Source: Vibrio tarriae (GTDB lineage Bacteria; Pseudomonadota; Gammaproteobacteria; Enterobacterales; Vibrionaceae). From it: DNA of 64,000 bases. The position numbers and the translations under genes are program-made. Shown here in pieces: positions 56,077 to 64,000 of the stretch (its first letter is position 1; every line of letters begins with the position of its first letter). The notes beneath the pieces are model-generated. The model saw only the letters and a list, made by a program, of their open reading frames with translations, made no database searches and was not told the origin of the DNA. Location: the NCBI RefSeq assembly GCF_002216685.1, contig NZ_CP022352.1:434001-498000 (forward strand), in the 5' to 3' direction.

Positions 56077-56869
56077 ATGCGTTCTCCCTAGACATTAAGT
56101 ATTCTATGTGTTCGACGATATTTTCTGATGTTTGATGTGACTTCGAATGAAAATTAAGATCATTGAGGGCAACATCATAGCGCTGTATTAAATGGCGTAA
56201 TCGAGAAGAAATTTTAGGCTCTGTTATCTGGTGTTGTGAGCAGAATAAATGAACCATTTTCTGTTTCTGCCAATTCAACTCTTTAATATTGTTTTCTGTA
56301 GCCCACTGCACGATCTCATTTTCATGATATTTATCATTGAGCGCATTTTCCTGAGATTCTGTAAGAAGCCAAAGATTTAAAGCAAGCTCCCCCCCCTCAC
56401 CAACGACTTTGCTCCATTTAGCTAAATCACTGTATGTTTGACGATAAAAATAAAGGCTGCTGAAACATCCCAACCATTTGCCAGTATCGTTCGTATATGA
56501 ACGCTCAAAAAAATAACTTGCCACTGAAGGACAATAATAATGAAACAGCCCTCTTCGATTACCTGAGAATTGAATATGTAATCGATTCCTTAGTTGAGCT
56601 AAGGCAACATTAAAAGAGACATTAAGTGGTGCAGAAAAATACAGTGTATGTTCTTTAGGTAAGATGTTTGTCATTGGATCTTGCTCATACAATGCAATCA
56701 ACAAAGGGCTACGATCTAGTAATGACTCAACTGATGTCGATAAATATAACGGCTCAACCAAATGTCCAGAGATGTTGTTATAAACCTCAGCGTGCATATT
56801 ATGATAATGATTAACTAGAGCGAACCAGTTAACTGTAACTCCATTGCAATGGCTATCGAGAACTAACAT
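56066..56869 (-). CDS. vasW: VasX chaperone/adaptor VasW (DUF4123)
   Basis: A 267-residue cytoplasmic protein. The N-terminal about 130 residues show the DUF4123 (Tap/TEC adaptor) pattern: ALYEQDP, LRNRLHIQF, FHYYCPSV. DUF4123 adaptors load an effector onto VgrG; VasW does so for VasX. Start ATG overlaps the vgrG2 stop (TAATG), and the 3' end overlaps vasX. Confidence 0.9.
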   Translation of the reverse strand: MLVLDSHCNGVTVNWFALVNHYHNMHAEVYNNISGHLVEPLYLSTSVESLLDRSPLLIALYEQDPMTNILPKEHTLYFSAPLNVSFNVALAQLRNRLHIQFSGNRRGLFHYYCPSVASYFFERSYTNDTGKWLGCFSSLYFYRQTYSDLAKWSKVVGEGGELALNLWLLTESQENALNDKYHENEIVQWATENNIKELNWQKQKMVHLFCSQHQITEPKISSRLRHLIQRYDVALNDLNFHSKSHQTSENIVEHIEYLMSRENAYVY

Positions 56870-58971
56870 TATTTATTGTTCCCACAAGGGCAATCACTTA
56901 ACGGGCAGCTTCCATCAGAGCGCTTTTGACATACCTGAGTGATCGGCATTTCTATTTTTACATCAGCAATGACCTGCTGGATTAGGCTTGCTGTCGGTAA
57001 GATAAAATCTATCTCATCTGGCGCACTTAGAGCCTCTAATCCAAATGGCAACTCGGCCATTTTACCGCCATAGCCTGAACCGCTGCCTGCGCTGCCGCCG
57101 GAGTTGAGGTTAATAGCAGAGCCGACGACGTGCACACCGCCGGCATCGACTTTGATAAAACTGCCACCCGCTTTTATTGTAAGCTCGTTGCCTGCTTCCA
57201 AGACCAGTTTGTTACCCGCTTTAAGGTGAACCTCTGTGCCTGCATCGTAAATCGCTTTGCTGCCGATTTTTTGCTGCAATGAACCACCGATTTCGCTACT
57301 GCTGTCGAGTTTGACGAGCGTACGACTCTCCCCCTCGACCGTCAGGTGCTGGTTGTGCTTAATCTGAGTAAATTGGTCGTTTTCAACGGTCAGGTGTTGG
57401 TCATGGCGAATGACCGCGGTGTGGTCGTTTTCAATCAAACCATCGAAGTCTTTCTGCGCATGCAGGTAGATTTGCTCTTTGCCCGCTTGGTCTTCAAAAC
57501 TGAGCTCGTTAAACCCTTCCCCTTGGTGCGTCTCGGTGCGCAGCACGGTTTTGGTTTTGTGCTCTGGCAGGGTATACGGCGGCGTGTTGGTCGCGTGATA
57601 AGTACGTCCGGTGATAATGGGTTGGTCTGGGTCACCATTTAAGAAGGAAACAATCACTTCATGGCCGATGCGCGGAATGGCGATAAAACCATACTGACTG
57701 CCCGCCCAACCTTGCGACACCCGTACCCAACAGGAGCTTTGCTCGTTACCGTTCGAGTAGCGGTCCCACGGGAAATAGATTTTCACCCGCCCATGTTCAT
57801 CACAGAAGATTTCTTCGTCTTCAGGGCCTACGACCGTGGCGATCATTGGGCCATCGACTTGCGGTTTGGGTTGTGGCTCGGCGCGCCAGTGGAGATGCCC
57901 CGGAATTAAGCTGAACTGATTACTGTAGGTAGTGGCACCACTGCCGCCCTCTTCTTGTAGCGCTTGCGGCTGCTCACCTTGGTGGTTAATGGAGACCACC
58001 ACCCAATCGCGGTTCATCGCGGGGTCAAGGTGCTCTTGCAGGTCAAACTTATAGCCAGCACGCAGCAGCGGTTCATTACTCTGCCCTGTTGCGGTGTGGG
58101 CATGGCGGCGCAGGTAATCTAAACGGATTTGGCTAAAGGCGGCACCGTTCACATCATCTTTGTAGCGCCCCGGCGCATCAAAATGTTGGTAGCGTGTTTG
58201 CTGATAATCCAGCTCAGTACCCTGCACGGTTTGTAAAAAGGAGTAGGCTGGCTTTTTGAAGCTGTAGTCTTTGAGCAGAACTTCGCTCACTTCTGCTTGG
58301 GTGCGATAGGTTAAGCCGTGGATATACGGCGTATCCATCGTACCGCCCGCTAAAGCGTTGTAAGGGATGGGCTCCGGCAGTTTGCTTAAGCTGTCACTGG
58401 CATCACTGAAATAGAGGGTATGTTTGCCCGCTTCGTGGACAAAGCTGTACACCAAACCTTCTTCAGCGGCGAGGCGGTGCAGAAAGTCGATATCACTTTC
58501 ACGGTACTGCACACAGAACTCACGCTGCGCGCAATCACGCTTGAGCGCAAAAGCGTAATCGTTGATGCCCATCTCTTGCAGCAAGATAGAAATAATCTCA
58601 GGGACAGTTTGCTTTTGGAAAATGCGGCTATTGTGGCGCAGGGATAAGCGCTCTAAGGCAGGCACTAAGGTGAGTTCGTAGAAGGTGTGGTGATGGCCGA
58701 TATCGCCTTGGCTAAAGGCGCGCACAATGCCGTGTACGCGCTGCACCAACTGTGAATTGCGGTAAAGCTTGAGCTCAGCACGCTTATCCACCATCTGCTC
58801 GGCAGTCAGATTGGATACCCGACTCGCCAGTTGCACTTGATAGCGAAACCCGTAACAGGGTTGCCCTAAAAAAACACTGTTGGAGAGTGACTCCTGCCCG
58901 TGAAAGCCTCTGACCACCAGAGTCTCATCTTCCAGCCCTTCCACCTCAATGCTGTACGCTAATGTCGCCAT
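56869..58971 (-). CDS. vgrG2: T6SS spike protein VgrG2
   Basis: A 700-residue spike protein. N-terminal gp27-like domains (about 1-370) with VQYRESDIDFLHRLAAEEGL, then the gp5 OB fold (CDEHGRVKIYFPWDR, about 390-405) and a beta-helix needle with VEGESRTLVKLDSSSEIG and KAGNKLVLEAGNEL repeats (about 510-620). No C-terminal effector domain; instead a short tail ends CPLSDCPCGNNK. VasX is carried via VasW. Start ATG at 58971 has an AAAGGAAAGGCAGG leader. Confidence 0.95.
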   Translation of the reverse strand: MATLAYSIEVEGLEDETLVVRGFHGQESLSNSVFLGQPCYGFRYQVQLASRVSNLTAEQMVDKRAELKLYRNSQLVQRVHGIVRAFSQGDIGHHHTFYELTLVPALERLSLRHNSRIFQKQTVPEIISILLQEMGINDYAFALKRDCAQREFCVQYRESDIDFLHRLAAEEGLVYSFVHEAGKHTLYFSDASDSLSKLPEPIPYNALAGGTMDTPYIHGLTYRTQAEVSEVLLKDYSFKKPAYSFLQTVQGTELDYQQTRYQHFDAPGRYKDDVNGAAFSQIRLDYLRRHAHTATGQSNEPLLRAGYKFDLQEHLDPAMNRDWVVVSINHQGEQPQALQEEGGSGATTYSNQFSLIPGHLHWRAEPQPKPQVDGPMIATVVGPEDEEIFCDEHGRVKIYFPWDRYSNGNEQSSCWVRVSQGWAGSQYGFIAIPRIGHEVIVSFLNGDPDQPIITGRTYHATNTPPYTLPEHKTKTVLRTETHQGEGFNELSFEDQAGKEQIYLHAQKDFDGLIENDHTAVIRHDQHLTVENDQFTQIKHNQHLTVEGESRTLVKLDSSSEIGGSLQQKIGSKAIYDAGTEVHLKAGNKLVLEAGNELTIKAGGSFIKVDAGGVHVVGSAINLNSGGSAGSGSGYGGKMAELPFGLEALSAPDEIDFILPTASLIQQVIADVKIEMPITQVCQKRSDGSCPLSDCPCGNNK

Positions 58972-59005
58972 CCTGCCTTTCCTTCCCCTACATTAAAAAT
59001 GGCAA

Positions 59006-59076
59006 AACCTTAAACCCACAATACCGCGCCAAACGATACTCTGGGTTTAAGGTTCACAGCCGCCCACCCGAAGGTG
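59006..59076 (-). promoter_or_regulatory. Two hairpins between hcp2 and vgrG2
   Basis: In the transcript, just after the hcp2 stop, CACC-UUCG-GGUG (59076-59065) gives an extra-stable UUCG tetraloop. Next, AACCTTAAACCCA/TGGGTTTAAGGTT (59054-59042 with 59018-59006) is a perfect 13-bp inverted repeat with a 23-nt loop. No U-tract, so not a plain terminator. They may protect the hcp2 3' end or damp vgrG2 expression. Confidence 0.7.
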
Positions 59077-59098
59077 AGCGACATTCTCGCAGCGTAAA

Positions 59099-59617
59099 TT
59101 ACGCTTCGATTGGCTTACGCCAGTCATCAGAGCCTGAGGTGCCCGCGTTAACGTGGTCCCAAGTGATTTTGCGGTAAGACAGAGACACAGTCACATTCTG
59201 AGTAAAGTCAGATTTTGCTGGGTCTTGGCAGTGTGGCATTTCACAGTGGATATCAACGATAGACGCGTTTTCCAGCTTAGTGGTGAAGAAGTTTTCTTGT
59301 TTGCCTTCGATAGAGGTACGGTACCATTTCAGCTCAACGGTTTTCAGCTTCTCACCAGAAGAGAGCGCGTTGTACAGCAGAGGAACCGCTTTGTTCAGCG
59401 CCACAGTGAATTTGAATGGCTTGTGCACACGTTGGCCTGAAGGCTGACCAGATTGTGGGTCAGTCGGTACAGTCACAACGTGGTCAAACTGCTGAACCAG
59501 CATCTCATCTTCGTGGCCTTCAACGAATGAATCGCCGATAGAGTCAGCAGTACATGCGCCTGCAGTGATAAGACCCTGAGTTTGGCCTTCGATAGAGATA
59601 TAACATGGAGTTGGCAT
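59099..59617 (-). CDS. hcp2: T6SS tube protein Hcp (hcp2)
   Basis: A 172-residue tube subunit that forms hexameric rings and is secreted in large amounts. Recognised by MPTPCYISIEGQTQGLIT, the KPFKFTVALNKAVPLLYNAL segment (about 86-105) and the C-terminal RKITWDHVNAGTSGSDDW. V. cholerae has two identical hcp genes; this one heads the vgrG2 cluster. Ribosome-binding site AAAGGAAATAGCC. Expressed from the sigma-54 promoter at 59694. Confidence 0.96.
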   Translation of the reverse strand: MPTPCYISIEGQTQGLITAGACTADSIGDSFVEGHEDEMLVQQFDHVVTVPTDPQSGQPSGQRVHKPFKFTVALNKAVPLLYNALSSGEKLKTVELKWYRTSIEGKQENFFTTKLENASIVDIHCEMPHCQDPAKSDFTQNVTVSLSYRKITWDHVNAGTSGSDDWRKPIEA

Positions 59618-59693
59618 GGCTATTTCCTTTCAATAAATCATTTTTAAATAAATGAATGAGTTAACGCGCTCTGCGCACCGTCGCGATACAAAG

Positions 59694-59710
59694 AGCAAGT
59701 GGGATGCCAA
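59694..59710 (-). promoter_or_regulatory. Sigma-54 promoter of hcp2
   Basis: The minus strand reads TTGGCATCCCACTTGCT: GG and GC 10 bp apart, a near-perfect -24/-12 element. The start site would be about 65 nt upstream of hcp2. VasH is the known sigma-54 activator of T6SS auxiliary clusters. Confidence 0.9.
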
Positions 59711-59784
59711 CTTTCACACCATTCAAAATCAATAAGTTATAGAAATAACCCCATCAGCAAAGCAAAAAGCTGCCCAAGACTGAG

Positions 59785-59798
59785 CAAGATCTTGCTTG
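59785..59798. promoter_or_regulatory. Palindromic upstream site, candidate VasH enhancer
   Basis: AGCAAGATCTTGCT is a perfect 14-bp palindrome about 80 bp upstream of the -24 box, inside a larger imperfect inverted repeat (GCCCAAG, then CTTGGCGGGC). Distance and symmetry suit a bacterial enhancer-binding protein. Confidence 0.5.
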
Positions 59799-59911
59799 GC
59801 GGGCAAAAAGTCACGAGTTTAGGAAGCTGAGATCTTTGGCAAAGATCCCGTATTCAGAGAGATCCACTCACCACTTAGCGCTGCAGGTAGAAGATCATGA
59901 GTAGGGAATCA

Positions 59912-59939
59912 ACAAAAAACCGCCGCAGCGGTTTTTTTC
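59912..59939. terminator. Terminator downstream of glgB
   Basis: AAAAAACCGC/GCGGTTTTTTT with a 4-nt loop works in both directions; it ends glgB on the minus strand. Confidence 0.88.
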
Positions 59940-59945
59940 ATAAGG

Positions 59946-59991
59946 TATACCCTTCCTACTTGGCGTTGCAGCTCCAAGTAGGAAGGGTATA
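59946..59991. repeat. Short palindromic ERIC-derived element
   Basis: TATACCCTTCCTACTTGGCG/CTCCAAGTAGGAAGGGTATA: the ERIC ends placed head to head with the centre gone, so nearly the whole element is one stem. Confidence 0.75.
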
Positions 59992-60010
59992 TAACAACAA
60001 ACGGGAAGAG

Positions 60011-62200
60011 CTACTTCGCACTCCATTGATAAAATAGCGTCGCGAGCGGCGGCACACTCAATAGCAGCGATTGCTCCAAGCCTTCACTGCTGATCGCTTC
60101 CGTGCTCACATCCTGCAATACCCGATAATCACTGCCGTTGTACTGCTTGGCATCGGTATTGAGCAACAAGCGGTACTTCCCTGTTTTAGGAACGCCTAAG
60201 CGAAATGCCTGCTGTGGAACAGGCGTGAAGTTGGTGATCACTAACACACGATTACCAGCTTCATCCATCCGTTCATGAGCGATCACGCTGAGATCGGCAT
60301 TATCTTGTAAGCGCCATTCGAAGCCGCGCGGATCGCAATCAAGCTGATGCAACGCGGTTTGGGCTTGGTACAGATGGTTCAAATCACGCACTAGGCGCTG
60401 AACCCCAGCATGGCGTTCAAATTGCGTTAAAAACCACTGCAACTGACCATCGTGATCCCACTCCGCAGTCTGTCCTAACTCAGTGCCCATAAAGTTGAGT
60501 TTTTTGCCCGGCTGACCATACATATAACCCAAGTAGGCGCGTAAGTTGGCGGTTTGCTGCCACTCATCACCCGGCATTTTGTACATAAGTGAGCGCTTAC
60601 CATACACCACTTCATCGTGTGATAAAGAGAGCACATAGTTTTCACTAAACGCGTAAATCAGCGGGAAAGTCAGGGTATTGTGGTGGTATTTACGATGCAC
60701 CGGATCCTCTTTAATGTACGACAAGCTATCGTGCATCCAGCCCATGTTCCACTTAAAACCAAACCCTAGACCGCCCATAAAGGTCGGGGCAGAAACACCG
60801 GGAAACGCGGTCGACTCTTCGGCAATCGTCATCGCATTCGGGAAGTGTTTGTACACCTCCTCGTTCATCCATTTGAAGGTAGCAATCGCATCGTAGTTTT
60901 CACGTCCACCATCAACATTCGGGATCCATTGATCATGGCTACGCGAATAATCGAGATAGAGCATCGACGCGACCGCATCAACGCGAATGCCATCGATATG
61001 GAACATCTCAAACCAATACAGCGCATTAGCGACTAAGAAACGGCGCACATGCTCGCGACCAAGATCGTAGATGTAAGAGTTCCAGTCTTGGTGCCAACCG
61101 CGGCGTGGATCCGGATCATGGAATAAGGGCGTGCCATCAAAATTGGCCAGACCGTGAGAATCTGATGGGAAGTGCGCAGGCACCCAATCGAGCACCACAC
61201 CAATCCCCGCTTGGTGGCACAAATCGACAAAATATTTGAAATCATCCGGCGAGCCGTAACGGCTAGTGGGCGCAAACAGACCAACCGGTTGATAGCCCCA
61301 AGAACCATAAAATGGGTGCTCAGCGACAGGCATTAACTCAACATGGGTATAACCCATCTCAACCAGATAAGGCACCAATTGATCGGCCAATTCACGGTAA
61401 TTGAGGAATTCACCGTTTTCGCCTCGCTTCCATGAGCCAACGTGCAGCTCATAAAACGAGAGCGCTTGTTTACGCTTTTCAGTCACAGGGCGCTGCTGCC
61501 AAGCCGTATCTTGCCACTGATAACGACGATGATCATAAGTCACAGAAGCAAAAGAAGGGTATTGCTCAGCATAAAAACCCCACGGATCCGCTTTATGCGG
61601 CAGACCTTCTCCATGTGGGCCTTTCAACTCAAATTTGTATTGCGTGCCTTCCGGCAAGCCGGGGATAAAAATTCCCCAAATTCCGTAATCGAGACGCTGC
61701 ATCGGATGGCGACGCCCATCCCAATGGTTAAACGCACCAATCAAACTGCACGCCGCAGCGTGAGGGGCATACACCAGAAAACGTACGCCAGAAACCATTT
61801 TTCCATCACGCTCTAGGGTGACAAACTGCGCCCCCATATGGTGATACATCTGCTTTGGCGTATGCAGATCTTCATATTCAGCGTAGAGGCCGTGATATTG
61901 ATACGGATCATCGAGTAACTGCTCGGTACCCGCCCAATCGACAGCCAATTGGTAGTGCGTAAAACGCAGATTACGGCCATCTTTCAGCACAAAGCCGCCC
62001 TCGCCTTCACGCTCTAACGCCACACGAGCTTGCCCTTCAACCACCAACGCGACGTTATCAGCCCCCGGCATCCACACTCGCAGCGCACCTTGTTCAGCGG
62101 GAATGTAAGGGCCTAGAAATGAAAAGGGATCAGCAAACGCTGCACGCGCCAACTGATCATAAAATTGTTGAACCTTGGATGGTTTTTTTGTGATCTTCAA
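60011..62200 (-). CDS. glgB: 1,4-alpha-glucan branching enzyme GlgB
   Basis: A 729-residue glycogen branching enzyme (GH13). N-terminal CBM48 modules (about 20-230; [20 protein letters not shown]) and catalytic barrel (about 250-620): [41 protein letters not shown] with nucleophile Asp, TIAEEST with acid Glu, and LSLSHDEV with the transition-state Asp. C-terminal beta domain to the end. In V. cholerae it lies with malQ and malP, linking glycogen and maltodextrin use. Confidence 0.96.
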   Translation of the reverse strand: MKITKKPSKVQQFYDQLARAAFADPFSFLGPYIPAEQGALRVWMPGADNVALVVEGQARVALEREGEGGFVLKDGRNLRFTHYQLAVDWAGTEQLLDDPYQYHGLYAEYEDLHTPKQMYHHMGAQFVTLERDGKMVSGVRFLVYAPHAAACSLIGAFNHWDGRRHPMQRLDYGIWGIFIPGLPEGTQYKFELKGPHGEGLPHKADPWGFYAEQYPSFASVTYDHRRYQWQDTAWQQRPVTEKRKQALSFYELHVGSWKRGENGEFLNYRELADQLVPYLVEMGYTHVELMPVAEHPFYGSWGYQPVGLFAPTSRYGSPDDFKYFVDLCHQAGIGVVLDWVPAHFPSDSHGLANFDGTPLFHDPDPRRGWHQDWNSYIYDLGREHVRRFLVANALYWFEMFHIDGIRVDAVASMLYLDYSRSHDQWIPNVDGGRENYDAIATFKWMNEEVYKHFPNAMTIAEESTAFPGVSAPTFMGGLGFGFKWNMGWMHDSLSYIKEDPVHRKYHHNTLTFPLIYAFSENYVLSLSHDEVVYGKRSLMYKMPGDEWQQTANLRAYLGYMYGQPGKKLNFMGTELGQTAEWDHDGQLQWFLTQFERHAGVQRLVRDLNHLYQAQTALHQLDCDPRGFEWRLQDNADLSVIAHERMDEAGNRVLVITNFTPVPQQAFRLGVPKTGKYRLLLNTDAKQYNGSDYRVLQDVSTEAISSEGLEQSLLLSVPPLATLFYQWSAK

Positions 62201-62225
62201 ACCTAACTCCTAACCTAACTAGCGA

Positions 62226-62284
62226 ATATCCCCTTCCGGCTTAAAGATCGGCGTGTTAGCGCCTCTTCAAGGTATTTGGGTATA
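62226..62284. repeat. ERIC-derived remnant
   Basis: On the minus strand TATACCCAAATACCTTGAAG, then CCGGAAGGGGATAT, both ERIC ends with an unrelated-looking centre. Sits in the glgB leader. Confidence 0.5.
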
Positions 62285-62405
62285 GCAGAAAGCCCGCAAA
62301 CCGCGGGCAAAGCGTGTGTCCATCTTACCGGACTTCTCAAGGAGGAAAGAGTGACCAACCCTCAACTTCTTTGGGTCATAGTTAAGAAATTGGTCACTGA
62401 GTTCC

Positions 62406-64000
62406 TTATTGGCTGGCTTTGCTGCGCACTTCGGTCAGACGTGCCGCAATGCGGTTCACTTCTTCGCGCGCAAAAATCTCGTCCAGATTCATCGATAACT
62501 TACGTCGCCAGTTCGGGTATTCATTGACCGTTCCCGGAATATTGACTGGCTTATCCATCTCTAGCCAATCTTCCAACTGCACGCTCAGTAACGCGGAAGA
62601 GCCTGCCGCCACATGCAGTTGCAGAGCTTCGCTCAAGTAGGAATCCATCGGAACCTGAGTCGCATCACGTCCAACGCCATCCGGCAAATAGCCGTGCCAC
62701 GCCACTGAATCGAGAATGCCCTGTTTGGATTTCAGGCGATCATCAAACAAACCTTGCAGCTGCTCTTCATCGGGATAGAAGCCTATTTCACGTCCCATTT
62801 TAAGATCATCACAGTGCCAGAAGCCGCGCAGGGTTGGCATGTCATGGGTACAGAGTGCCGCCATGGATTGCTCTGCGTAATGCGCCGGAGAAACGTAACC
62901 GCCATCTTCCTTCGACGTTTCGAAGAAGAAGACTTTGTACGAATGCACGCCCGCATCGCGCAGCAGCTCAACAATTTCATCCGGTACGGTTCCCAGATCT
63001 TCGCCAATCACGCTGCACTGGTGACGGTGAGATTCGAGCGCCAAAATCGCCAACATATCTTTGACTGGGTAGTAAATGTACGCGCCTTTCGTCGCGTTTT
63101 CACCTTTCGGGATCCACCATAAACGCAGCAAGCCGAGCACATGGTCGATACGCAAGGCGCCGCAGTGCTTCATATTGGCACGCAGCAGTTTGATGTAAGC
63201 GTCATACGCCGTCGCTTGTAACACTTGCGGATTGAGTGGCGGTAAACCCCAGTTCTGCCCCAAAGGCCCAAGCACATCTGGCGGCGCACCAATGCTGACA
63301 TCTTGCAGCAAGTTGCCCTGATCGGCCCACGTTTCGCTGCCAGAATCGGCCACGCCAACCGCGAGATCGCGGTATAAGCCAACTGCCATACCTTTTTCTT
63401 CGGCCAGTGATTGCACTTCGTGGATCTGTGTATCGGCAATCCACTGTAAGTACATGTAGATGTGCACCGTATCTTGATGATCTTCAATAAATTTTTGTAC
63501 CGCACTGTTATCAAAACGGCGATATTTCTCTGGGAAAACAGGCCAGCCCCACACCGACGCATCTTGTGCATGTAACTCGGCATGCAGCGCATCAAATGCC
63601 GCTTGATGCAGTAAGCTCTCACCGCCCTGTTCCACGAAATTCAAGAAAGCATGAGCACGATCAGAATGCTTATCCAGATGACGTTTTTTAAATTCGGCAA
63701 ACAACAGCGGTAATACGCTCATTTTAAGCTCAGCCACTTCGCTGTAGTTTACCCAATGGGCATCACGCACTTTTTGCAGGCGCAGCTGGAACTCTGGACT
63801 CCCCACTTTTTGCTGTGCTTCGGCACTGAGTGCAAACTCAGGCACTGAGCTGACATCAATGTACAGAATGTTGAGCCAACGGCGAGAGGATGGGCTGTAC
63901 GGACTTGCGCCCTCTGGGTTGGCTGGAAACAGCGCATGGATCGGGTTTAAGCCAACAAAATCGCCGCCGCGTGATGCAATATCCGCCACGAGCTGTTTCA
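62406..64000 (-). CDS. malQ: 4-alpha-glucanotransferase MalQ, 5' end outside the window
   Basis: The last 531 or so residues of amylomaltase, which transfers glucan chains in maltodextrin use (GH77). The frame is open to the window edge, so the N-terminus is missing. Recognised by GGDFVGLNPIHALFP, ASPYSPSSRRWLNILYIDV, LRIDHVLGLLRLWWIP with nucleophile Asp, VIGEDLGTVPDEI with acid Glu, and CTHDMPTLRGFW with the third acidic residue. Followed by glgB 205 bp on, same strand. Confidence 0.95.
   Translation of the reverse strand, partial: KQLVADIASRGGDFVGLNPIHALFPANPEGASPYSPSSRRWLNILYIDVSSVPEFALSAEAQQKVGSPEFQLRLQKVRDAHWVNYSEVAELKMSVLPLLFAEFKKRHLDKHSDRAHAFLNFVEQGGESLLHQAAFDALHAELHAQDASVWGWPVFPEKYRRFDNSAVQKFIEDHQDTVHIYMYLQWIADTQIHEVQSLAEEKGMAVGLYRDLAVGVADSGSETWADQGNLLQDVSIGAPPDVLGPLGQNWGLPPLNPQVLQATAYDAYIKLLRANMKHCGALRIDHVLGLLRLWWIPKGENATKGAYIYYPVKDMLAILALESHRHQCSVIGEDLGTVPDEIVELLRDAGVHSYKVFFFETSKEDGGYVSPAHYAEQSMAALCTHDMPTLRGFWHCDDLKMGREIGFYPDEEQLQGLFDDRLKSKQGILDSVAWHGYLPDGVGRDATQVPMDSYLSEALQLHVAAGSSALLSVQLEDWLEMDKPVNIPGTVNEYPNWRRKLSMNLDEIFAREEVNRIAARLTEVRSKASQ

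Overview
The window reads as a piece of the small chromosome (chromosome 2) of Vibrio cholerae or a very close relative. Gene content and order match what I remember of the N16961 locus run from about VCA0068 (left) down to VCA0014 (right): the hutR heme-receptor locus, plzD, popT, sstT, phoX, chitinase chiA2, the auxiliary type VI secretion cluster hcp2-vgrG2-vasW-vasX-tsiV2, then glgB and malQ. No tRNA, rRNA, integron or CRISPR array was seen. ERIC-type repeats, known from Vibrio, are scattered between genes. Locus names are from memory and no database was searched.

Layout. 1-1.0 kb is the 3' part of a chemoreceptor gene. 1.1-9.6 kb (minus strand) is a tightly packed five-gene run behind a Fur-box-like site: an exported prolyl oligopeptidase, TonB receptor HutR, a surface-type zinc metalloprotease and two DUF1566 proteins. 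9.8-16.1 kb holds a DEAD-box helicase, the major lipoprotein Lpp and a minus-strand operon (DUF523/DUF1722, MerR regulator, photolyase, L,D-transpeptidase) whose promoter overlaps TGTACA boxes of the CarH/LitR kind. 16.4-21.9 kb carries deoD, a zinc-ribbon transposase-like protein and two TPR/GGDEF proteins. 22-29.4 kb carries a tricorn-type protease, a small acetyltransferase, the c-di-GMP receptor PlzD, GltS, a Qrr quorum-sensing small RNA with its own sigma-54 promoter and LuxO sites, and PopT. 29.5-34.5 kb has copper-delivery proteins (SCO, PCuAC), SstT, a PAP2 phosphatase and an HDOD protein. 34.5-49.3 kb has a frameshifted phoX, a chemoreceptor with a stand-alone periplasmic sensor protein, a ureohydrolase-like protein lacking its metal ligands, an IclR regulator, chitinase ChiA2, a DUF2057 protein and several transport or membrane enzymes. 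49.3-59.7 kb is the T6SS auxiliary cluster and its immunity array. 60-64 kb is glycogen/maltodextrin metabolism (glgB, and malQ cut by the window end).

The strongest signals beyond routine annotation are these. (1) The Qrr RNA at 28103-28210 on the minus strand has the conserved target-pairing core, a terminator, a canonical -24/-12 promoter and an array of overlapping LuxO boxes. (2) Downstream of tsiV2 there is a duplicated unit (small ORF remnant, membrane immunity-like gene, terminator). It looks like an orphan-immunity array left by successive effector replacement, and one unit was hit by a 162-bp IS903-group MITE with a perfect 9-bp target duplication. (3) hcp2 has a sigma-54 promoter with a palindromic upstream site, and two hairpins lie between hcp2 and vgrG2. 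(4) The light/DNA-repair operon carries clustered TGTACA operators. (5) An iron-regulated heme-uptake/protease/DUF1566 operon may act as one surface system. (6) phoX carries a one-base frameshift in a T5 run.
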